Origin: Megamerina dolium
Taxonomy: Eukaryota; Arthropoda; Insecta; Diptera; Megamerinidae
Assembly (NCBI GenBank): GCA_963854835.1
Contig: OY978525.1
Span: forward strand, 53,879,448 to 53,943,447
Direction of reading: 5' to 3'
DNA length: 64,000 bases
The notes below the pieces were generated by a model. The model worked only from the letters and a program-made list of their open reading frames with translations, did not search any database and was not told the origin of the DNA. The first letter of the stretch is position 1. Every line of letters begins with the position of its first letter. Positions 55,656 to 64,000 of the stretch are shown in pieces. Made by a program: the position numbers and the translations under genes.

Positions 55656-56640
55656 ATTGCGAGAACGAGTCTAAAGCTAACTGAACAGGCGAAGTACTTG
55701 GGCATAACTTTAGATAGAAGCTAAGTTGGAAACCAAATACGGAGGAAAGGGTTCGTAAAGCAACAGCAGCACTCTATTCCTGTAAGAAAGCCATAGGAGG
55801 TACACAGAAGGCTAATAGATAAGGGTCAAAGGACGTTTGCGGTGTGGTGTTGACAACAGGTGCTCTAAGAATCACCCCGTCAAAAGCACTCTACTTGCTA
55901 TTGCATCTACTCCCTGTAGATTTATTTGGCAAGCAGAGAGCGCTTATATCAGCAGTTAGGCTAAATATAGCTTCACGCTGGGCTCAACCAGGATACGGGC
56001 ATTCAAGGATCCTGGGGGGTGTACTACAATTCCGAATGCCATCGACTATGCCATTCCCGTATCATGCTTTGACAATAGATTCTCAACTTATATACCCTCA
56101 AGGGAAGAATGAAATAAGGGTATTGTCAACGAAACTTGAGTTAAATGCCACTCAGCTCTTAACGAGCTAGCGGAGAACCACAATGTACACATTGTATGGG
56201 TACCGGGACATAGGGATATTGGATATTGGTGAGATCGGGCACTAGGTTTCCAGAGATCTATCTATTTCATCAAGTAGGCTGTCCGCTTGCAACATGCAAG
56301 CTTCTTGTCACACAACATTATCTCACTATAGCCAACAGAAGATGGCAGGATGAGAGCTCTTGTGTTACTACTAGCGAAGCCTGGACAACTCTTGACAATA
56401 GAAAAATTTGTTCGCTGTTGTCAATGAGTAGGAAAATTATCGGTTATGTAGTTGCCGTACTCACGGGCTACTGGCTTGTGGGTAGGCATGTTACAAGGCT
56501 TGGTTTACTGGCCAATGATTTTTGTCGTAGCTGCCAGGACGAGGAAAAGGAGGAAACTGTTTATCACTTTCTATGTAGATGTCCCGCATTGGCACGCAGA
56601 AGGCACACCCTACTGGGGAGGGTGTGCCTTCCTAACCTAA
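55656..56640 (+). pseudogene. LINE 3' fragment (RT thumb, RNase H end, C-terminus), plus strand
   Basis: Begins with LTEQAKYLGITLDR and continues through RVRKATAALYSCKKAIGG, GALRITPSKALYLLL, WVPGHRDIG near 56200 and LTGYWLVGRHVTRLGLLAN to a CRSC...EETVYHFLCRCPAL finger near 56530. Stops and indels are frequent. It lies head-to-head with the minus-strand fragment of the same family. A 12-bp stem (56600-56611 with 56619-56630) overlaps its end. Confidence 0.78.
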
Positions 56641-56826
56641 CCTAGACACCACCACGGAAAAACCTTTACTTAATTTTTTAATGATCGATTTTGACTTTTT
56701 TGTTTGTTTTGTTTTTTATTAAATTTACGTTACCATGGTATATGTATATGTATATGTAGGGTGGTCCTTAAATGTAGGAAGAGAGTTTTCACATCAGGCT
56801 TCTTAAACTTCACTGCCTCAATCGGG

Positions 56827-57076
56827 AATACCATGGTCAAAGATATCACATATAAATTTTGGTCCCGATGGGAGGGAGTTAATGAATCTGAATGTTCACG
56901 GCGGCACGCCTTAACGTTAACCATAGTACGATCGATTTTTGGTATTGGATGGAAAAAATTAATCAAAATTGTTTAAGTCTCCATAGAGGCATCTGAAATT
57001 TGAACCCTGTGCGACAGGGTTTAACCGTCTCCAATTGTGACCAAAATTTATATGTGATATTTTTAACCATGATATT
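56827..57076. repeat. inverted repeat with inner hairpin
   Basis: The arms 56827-56864 and 57039-57076 share the block GATATCACATATAAATTTTGG with one mismatch in the first bases. Between them, AACCCTGT-GCG-ACAGGGTT (57003-57021) is a perfect 8-bp hairpin. An AGGGTGGTCCTTAAATG motif at 56759 may be the outer end of a MITE, but no partner was found. Confidence 0.7.
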
Positions 57077-57329
57077 AAGGTGTGAGACTGAAAAAAAATA
57101 TTTCATTTGATTTTAAACGTTTCTGGAAAATAAAACAAATTATTTTTTCCCAACGAAAAAGTAAAAAGCAATTCAAATATTTAATTTCACATTGACGTGA
57201 GTAAGTGATGCTATAAAAAAAGGGTCACAACTGGTGAGACATCCATTAAATTAAATTATGACGCTGAGATGTATAGTTCATTACTGAGTTTAACGATATT
57301 GAGTTATGTGTTTGAAATTTTGAAGTCAT

Positions 57330-57720
57330 TTCACGATTTATTTTATTTAGAGGCGATAAATTGTCTTATACAAACGGTATAAAGCACACAATTCCAGTAA
57401 AAGCTGATCAAGCTCCAATCAAGGAAATTAATAAACAAGTGAATAAAATGCTAGACGACGACATAATTCTTCCGAGATCTTCTCTGTAGAATTTTCGAAT
57501 AATTTTAGTTCGAAAGAAAAAGGGGAGCGATGGCAAAAAGATATGAAGGCTAGTTGGTGATTTCAGAAAATTAAGCGATGACACCATTAAGCTGGTTTTT
57601 CCAATTCCACTGATCGATGAAATATTGAATTAGTTTGGTTATAGTATATATTTCACTATAAGTGATTTGGTTAGTGGGTATCATCAAGTGTTAATGGAAG
57701 AATAAAAAAATCCTACCATT
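57330..57720 (+). pseudogene. fragment of the second gypsy element (RT start)
   Basis: Close to 61510-61860 of the larger copy (CATTTCACGATTT.TTTTATTT..AGGCGATAAATTGTC; AATAAAATGCTGGACGA). It continues past the point where that copy is deleted, into FPIPLIDEIL and DLVSGYHQVLMEE. Stops and indels throughout. Confidence 0.8.
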
Positions 57721-57775
57721 CCTATGATTTCTGTTTCTCGAGAACCCAAGGACTTTAGACCTATTAGCATTTTAC
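57721..57775 (+). pseudogene. possible LINE RT scrap
   Basis: Reads SVSREPKDFRPISILLVL, like the RPISILPV motif of non-LTR reverse transcriptases. It is only about 55 bp long, so it is a weak call. Confidence 0.35.
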
Positions 57776-57776
57776 T

Positions 57777-58893
57777 AGTGTTGTGAGTCAAAATAATGCT
57801 CATCTAATTTATGCGTTTTGACTCACTACAAATGTTATAGTAATATTATTATTATCGTTATGTTTTGGTATTAGGTGCATTTACTGTAACCATTAATTAA
57901 TGATAATCAACACACTATGCATAATGTAATTATCATTGGCTAAAATGGGTTGTAGTATATTTATAAAAATGCGTGGTCAGCGTCATCATACCTCACTGTA
58001 TGATTGTTGAACAATTTCGATCATGAAAAATAAAGAACGAAGAAGAAGAAAAATAATGAATAAACAATAAATAAAATAATAAACAATATATAAAAAAGAA
58101 CCACTGTATGATTGTTGAACAATTTCACAATCATGCAAAATAAAGAACGAAGAAGAAAAATAATGAATAAACAGTAAATAAGATAATAAACAATAAATGA
58201 AAAAGAGCCAACGGGTCATCGTACGTCGCTATATGATTATGAAGTAATTCAACAACCACACATAGTGAAAAGAAAACAAAAGCCGAAAATAAAAACAAAA
58301 TAAGAAACAACCAGGCATACATAATATTGAACGCATGCACAATATTTACAACATGAAGTATTAACTACAAATAATAATGATGACTTACTAAAAATAAGAT
58401 ATAAATATGGCCTACTGAAGAAATTTCAATGAATTAACCTACTTAAAAAATTGATATTTCTTCAGAAATTCTTTTATAACAAAATGGGGTTAAATTGTAA
58501 ATTATGATATATATTTTAGGCTATATAAACTAAGACGAGGCCTGAAATGGAGGCAGTCAGAAAGTTAGTGAATCGAGTGAATTAGAATAACTCGAAGAAC
58601 GAGTTAGTTATCAAGTGTATATTGTAAAGGATTTTACATCCTAAAAACAAAAGTTGAATTGTAAAGAATCTTGTATTATGTGTATTCCCTAAAAAAATGC
58701 ACTGTGAAAGAAAAACCTTTGGACCAATAAAACTATACCGTGAAAAACAAAAACTTGATAATTGTGAAAGTAAGTGTGTGGAGAAGTCGAATTTAGGAAG
58801 CAGGAAGCAGCAAGAGAATAAAAAAAGGGTAAGTCCCAAACTATAAGATATCTAAGCAAAGGTTACGGTGTCAGAAAAAAGGGCACAACACTT
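57777..58893 (+). repeat. presumed 5' LTR of the second gypsy element
   Basis: By position it ends just before the primer site. A plausible start is AGTGTTGTGAG at 57777 (AGTG is the usual LTR start of the 17.6/297 group). It contains a TATA box (CTATATAAACTAAGACG near 58522) and AATAAA. The second LTR is outside the window, so the ends are unproven. Two tandem 108-bp units (57995-58102 and 58103-58210, starting ACTGTATGATTGTTGAAC) lie within it. Confidence 0.5.
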
Positions 58894-58911
58894 TGGCGCA
58901 GCCGGTAGGAT
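58894..58911 (+). other. primer-binding site (tRNA-Ser type)
   Basis: TGGCGCAGCCGGTAGGAT, complementary to the 3' end of tRNA-Ser, the primer used by the 17.6/297 group. This supports the family call for the element that follows. Confidence 0.8.
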
Positions 58912-59012
58912 CTTGTAAGACAAGATATTTTACGTTAAACGTTTAACGCAGTATTAGGATTCCATTGTTCCCTAGGACATAAAAATAGATTTCTGTTCCA
59001 GGATAATATCTG

Positions 59013-60485
59013 ATGGTGGTTAGTATCTTCTCAGATATTGCAATTCAGGAAGCCACCACTTTCGTGTGGGATTTAATTAAGAAATATAGTACTTACGAGC
59101 AATACGAGCTCATAAAATCGAAAGTGCAGCACAGCAAAGTACTAGCACCAGGTGAGGAGCTAGAGGCTACATTAACAGAATTAGGAGACCTTTTAGAAAC
59201 ACAGGGTGAAGGAAGTTTAGTCGTGAAGGACTATTTGGATGCAAAGGAGGCGCAAATACGAAACCTCAGATTAAGAATTGTAAACCAAGGGTTGGAAGCT
59301 GAACAACTAGATGCAAAGAACGTAGAACTCCACATACGAAATCAGGAGTTAGAAAGATTACTTAAGGAGAGAAATATTTCCGAGGAATTTATAGAAAAGA
59401 GACTCCAAATCTCCGTGGACACTGAGCAATTAAACGCTCTCCAGGCCCAAGTAAGAAATCTTGAGAGGGAACGCAGTTTAGCAGAAGAGCCACCTCTTCG
59501 CCGCCGTACATCTGTAAGGAAGATACTTACAAACTCGAAGCCACAAACAACGAAAAAAATGCGTATAGACGGATAGCGCAGATGGTTAGTAGTCTAGTTC
59601 CAGTACTCCTGTTTAAAGCAACGTCTATACAGAGATGCGTTTAATTTGGTTTGGGCGAAAAAATTTGCCAATTTGGAAGAATTATATACATTTCTAAGAA
59701 ACACATATCTGAAAATAGTCCAGCTAGAACCCATCACTCACCAAATCTAGTTTGCACGGCAATTACCACAAGAAAGCATATGTGCGTTCGCCAGGAGATT
59801 AGACGAATAGAAAACCGCCGCAACTTACTATGTCAAAACCTCATATGGGGGAAAAGAAGACCTAACACTGCTGCAGGAGCTAGAGAAGTCCAGAAAGAAA
59901 TCGTTCGTAACAGGCCTTAGTGAACCAATGCTTAGAGTACATATGCTAAGTAAGACAGGTACCTTAGAGGAACTGACGGAGGAAGCCGTAAATACGAATA
60001 TTCTGCTCAACAGAGGGCAACAGCACTACACACTTAACGTGGGAGCCAATGTAGGTCTCAATACCTTATTAAATTCTTATGAAGATTGCCAAACCCAAAC
60101 AGGTAACATAGCATCGTTCCACCAAAACAGAAATAATAAAGTGCCTTTTAAGGCAGATGAGTACTCAAAGAATAAAGAAAATACCCAAAACGGCCAAAGG
60201 AAAGTTCCTACCTGTTCCTTCTGCTACAAGAAGGGACACATAAGGGACGAATGTTTTAAAAGGAAAAATACGCCCTTCTGTATAAAATGTAAGCAATATG
60301 GGCATGAGTTCAATCTATCTTGTACGTCATTTACAAACAATACAAAGCCGTAAGGGAATTATACTCCAAATTCAGGTCATAGTAAGGGAAGCCAGGAAAA
60401 TGTAGGGCCTAATCGGAGTAAGTCCGAAACCAAATGTTTCTTTTGCAGGAAGCCCGAACACAGGATTGCCGATTGTTACAAACGC
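59013..60485 (+). pseudogene. gag: gag of the second gypsy element, broken
   Basis: The first part (59013-59576) is a helical, Leu/Glu/Arg-rich region ending in a basic stretch and a stop. The capsid part follows in shifted frames (LEELYTFL...LLQELEKSRKKSFVTGLSEPMLRVHML, 59660-59950), then two zinc knuckles: CSFCYKKGHIRDEC near 60215 and CFFCRKPEHRIADC near 60437. A CIKC pair with H and C lies near 60280. Stops and frameshifts at 59577 and 59790 disable it. Confidence 0.8.
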
Positions 60486-63400
60486 AAAGACTTGGAAAAG
60501 ACTCAGGGGAACTACGGGGGGCCCAGATAGGCCAATAAACCGGGAATCCCAAAATTTTGCTAAAGATAGGCCAGCTGAATTGGAAGGTGTCAATCATGCG
60601 TCTTTAAAGATTGTTGACACACCCTCCACGTCAGATAGTAGGATGGTGGAAGTTGGTAGTCAGGCGTCCAGAGGGATTGTTGACCTATTTTTCGCATCCA
60701 GTGATAGTAATCGTGGTTATTGTTTTGAAATCTCTGATGTAGATGATGTGTTCATTAAGTTTCCGTGTGAGGAAGCAAAAAATGGAAAACTAATTTTACT
60801 TGTAGACTCTGGGGCAGATACCAGTTTACTAAAATCAGTAATTCACAAAAGCTTTAGCAAGAGAGGGAATTCAAGGAAAGTCTTAGTGGTGCATTCGGAG
60901 GATTTGTCACCACGTTACGACCAATAGCAATCCAACATGAAAGGACTAATGAATTGAATTTAGAATTACATATAATATCTGAAGAGAGAGGGATACCTGC
61001 AGATGGTATCCTAGGACGAGACAATTTATGGAACCGATCGATTCTCAATACTATGAAAAAGGAGCTGATTTTTTTCGATGAGCGAAAACAGCATTTAATG
61101 ACTTTACCTCTCAAATCATTGAACGAGGCTACATTGTTGTAGAGAATACTCTACAACAGTGAGGTTGTAATACCAGGGAGAACTATGAGGATAGTTCCCT
61201 TGAATGTAAACACCGATTTGGAAACGAACAAAAAGTATCTCCCGGAATATTCTTAGGTGAGACATTGGGATGTGTCACAAATAATAAAGTTTATGTACCA
61301 ATACTGAATACAAATACGAAAGAGTATACTGTGTGTAACGATATGACAGTAAATATAGTTAAATTTAATCATATAAACCATATAGAGTTTGAAACAGTTT
61401 TTTAAATAAATAGCGTTAGGGAAAAGACTAACTACAATAGGGTTACTAAAATATTAGAAACGGTTAAGTTAGATTCAAACCTAAACATGGAAGAAAGAAA
61501 ATCGATGGAGGACATCTTCAAGTCATTTCACGATTTGTTTTATTTGGAAGGCGATAAATTGTCTTACATAACAGGTATAAAGCACACGATACCAGTAAAG
61601 GCAGATCAGGCACCAATAAATCAGAGACAGTACAGGTTACCAGAAGTGTATAAGGAGGAGATTAATAGACAGGTAAATAAAATGCTGGACGATGAAATAA
61701 TCATTCCCAGTTCTTCCCAATGGAATTCAGCAATAATATTAGTTCCAAAGAAGGCGGGAAGAAAAAAGAAATGGAGACTGGTTGTTGATTTCAGAAAACT
61801 GAACGATCCCACCATTAAACAGGTTTTTCCAATTCCAAGTGCTAATGGAAGAGTCTGACAGAGAAAAAACCGCTTTTAGTTCAGGTGTCGGGGATTACGA
61901 ATTTAATAGAATGCCTTTTAGGTTAATAGGAGCACCTCCTACTTTTCAAAGACGAATGAATCATGTATTGACTGGACTCCAGGGAATAGATTGTTTTGTA
62001 TATTTGGATGACATTGTTGTCTGCGATCGGAATTTGGCACAACATGAATCACGGTTGCCAGATCCCAGTAAGGTAGAATGTGTCAAAAATATTCCTGTTC
62101 CAAGAAATAGGAAAGATGTTCAGGCATTCTTAGGTTTAGTAAACTACTATCGAAAGTTTGTTGAAAATATGGCAAGCATAGGCTACCAATAAATAAATTA
62201 CTAAGAAAAGACGAAAAGTTTGAATTGACCGATAAATACCAGAAAGCTTTTGAAGAATTAAAGGAGGCAATTTGCTCTCCACCCATTTTAGCATATCCTG
62301 ATTTTTCCGAACCCTTTGTGCTGACAACAGATGCCAGCAATGAAGCCTTGGGAGCAGTTCTATCACAATGTGAAATTGGAAAAGATCGACCAATAGCCTT
62401 TGCGAGCAGAACACTTAGTGTTACTGAGAAAAGATATTCCACCATTGAAAAGGAATTCTTGGCTATCGTGTGGGCTGTAAAGAATTATAGAGCTTATCTA
62501 CTGGGTAGACCATTCAAAGTCTACACTGACCATCAGTCCTTACGTGGAATTGCTAATCTGAAAGAGCAGACATCTCTCTTGGCACGTTTCAGATATAAAT
62601 TATCTGAATTTGATTTTGAAATAATTTATAAACCAGGCAAAAGGAACTTGAATGCGGATGCGCTCAGCAGAGTTTCACAACCGAATCAGGAGTCAACAAT
62701 GGTTGTGTCTCGTTCTATGGCGAGGAATAAAGTTGACGAAACTGAAAGCCAAGAAGAGCCTGAAGAAAGCTCTAATGACGAATTAGAACTATATGAAAAT
62801 GCAGAAAGTCAGGAGAACAAGAATGCGGAAATTCTCACTGATGAGAAGGATATATCGACAATACTTCGCAACTTCCATGATTCACCTTTAAGAGGGCATC
62901 AGGGTGCTTTGAAAACTTATTTCAGGATTAGAAGACAGTACAGGTGGAAAGGTATGCGAAGCCAAATTAAATAATATGTTAAAAATTGTAAAAAAATGTC
63001 AAACTAACAAGAGCTCAAGGCTCACGAAAATGCCAATGATATTAACTGATACACCATCTAAGCCATTTGAAAAGGTATATATGGACATGGTAGGAATTCT
63101 TCCAGAGACGACATCTGGAAACAAATACATACTTACATTTCAAGATGATTTTTCCAAATTTTTTATTTGCGTAGCTATACCAGATGCTGAAGCTAGCAGG
63201 GTAGCAAAAGCGTTTTACAACGAAGTTATTGAGCGATATAACATACCAAAAATTTTAGTGACTGATAATGGTACGTATTACACCTCGAAATTGTTTTCCG
63301 ATACATGCAAGATGCTGGGTGTTAAAAAATTACATATAACACCGTACCATCCACAAGCAAATGGTTCTTTAGAAAGAAGCCAGAGACTTTTAGCAGAATA

Positions 63401-63867
63401 TCTTAGGAGTTTTGTTAAGGAAGATGGGTCTAATTGGTACCAATGGTTAGCATCAGCAATAACACCATACATACTTCGACACAACGGACACCATTCAGTG
63501 TTATATACGGTTTCAATATCGATATGCCGACAAACTTAAAAACAAAGAGATCACCTCTATACAATGCAGATGATGAAAAGAAGGTATTAAAATACCAACT
63601 ACAAAGGTCACATGAGTTAGTGAGGGGAAATCAGGAAAAAGCAAAGAAATTAGCTAAAATTCAATACGACAAAGGATCCACCCAATAATTTTTAAAATAG
63701 GTGATAAAGTATTGTTGAGAAATCAGACTAGGAAAAATAAATTTAGTCCCATCTGGACTGGACCATACGAAGTGATACATGTGGATAGTCCAGTAACGAC
63801 AACTATAAAAATCGGACAAAATCATAAAAAGTACCATAATAATTTACTAAAACATTTTTATCAATAA
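60486..63867 (+). pseudogene. pol: pol of the second gypsy element, broken
   Basis: Protease: LILLVDSGADTSLL near 60796. RT: starts with TIPVKADQAPINQRQYRLP near 61585, then WRLVVDFRKLNDPT near 61775. Two deletions (about 85 bp at 61838 and about 130 bp near 62050) remove a catalytic-loop piece and part of the palm, though YLDD near 62001 remains. RNase H: FVLTTDASNEALG near 62317 and YTDHQSL near 62523. Integrase: zinc finger near 62872-63005 (a stop at 62972), core with MDMVGILP near 63081, VTDNGTYYTS near 63259 and GSLERSQ near 63363. The C-terminal GDKVLLRNQTRKNKFSPIWTGPYEV ends at 63867. Confidence 0.88.
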
Positions 63868-64000
63868 GTAATAATAGTTTAACGAATTAAAAGTGATTGT
63901 GGTAGAACAAAAAAAGAAATTTTTTTTTTAGTTAGATTATAAAATGTGAAATATTAGTTAACGTTCAGGACATATAATAGGGCAAGTTGCTATGGCCACG
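63868..64000. other. 3' non-coding end of the second gypsy element
   Basis: AT-rich sequence with purine-rich stretches. The polypurine tract and 3' LTR are not recognisable before the window ends. Confidence 0.5.

Larger units (their letters stand above)
58894..64000 (+). mobile_element. second gypsy element (17.6/297-like), degenerate, right end outside window
   Basis: Primer site, leader, gag and pol in gypsy order with many frameshifts and at least two deletions in RT. Pol ends near 63867 and the sequence runs on to 64000 without an env ORF or LTR visible. An older fragment of the same family lies at 57330-57720. It is unrelated in sequence to the young gypsy at 3386. Confidence 0.88.

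Overview
This is a 64 kb window of AT-rich insect nuclear DNA, most probably from a higher fly (Diptera). Evidence: the types of transposable elements present (gypsy, BEL/Pao, jockey-like, RTE-like and LOA/I-like LINEs, a Tc1-like transposon), primer-binding sites matching insect-type tRNAs, dispersed (AT)n arrays and a fly-type GGTTAGGTTA-associated repeat. Apart from one possible 5' UTR exon (about 38560-39493, + strand), I found no host gene. The window is a stack of mobile elements of different ages inserted into each other.

Layout. 1-3385: (AT)n array, then non-coding DNA with one imperfect inverted repeat. 3386-9347: a complete, very young gypsy-type LTR retrotransposon (437-bp LTRs differing at three positions, 4-bp target duplication) with intact gag and pol joined by a textbook -1 frameshift cassette. 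9348-15330: a large inverted repeat (arms of about 560-600 bp) enclosing a dead Tc1-like transposon, followed by a decayed RTE-like LINE carrying a SINE insertion. 16430-19905: LINE debris, mostly a decayed LOA/I-type copy. 19906-25376: non-coding DNA, microsatellites, SINE copies and an inverted dispersed repeat. 25377-28481: RTE-like LINE, minus strand. 28482 to about 36400: BEL/Pao element, minus strand, with a frameshifted gag-pol and an intact extra 3' ORF that repeats the gag zinc-knuckle module and sits directly behind a strong splice acceptor. 36400-41257: non-coding DNA with a 45-bp minisatellite, the candidate host exon, SINEs and a MITE. 41270-49840: LOA/I-type LINE with its own target duplication, split by a recent jockey-type LINE (44131-47676, intact ORF2, pure A tail, 15-bp duplication). 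50545-53966: SINE plus a second RTE copy. 54854-57080: head-to-head LINE fragments and a small inverted repeat. 57330-64000: a fragment and then a larger degenerate copy of a second gypsy element (17.6/297-like, tRNA-Ser primer site) that runs off the right edge.

The two most distinctive points are the BEL element's extra zinc-knuckle ORF, whose position and splice signals resemble those of a subgenomic env-type gene, and the intact frameshift signal of the young gypsy element. The elements do not form a pathway; the story is one of successive insertion, with the youngest events being the gypsy at 3386 and the jockey at 44131. Family names are assigned from motifs only; no database search was possible.
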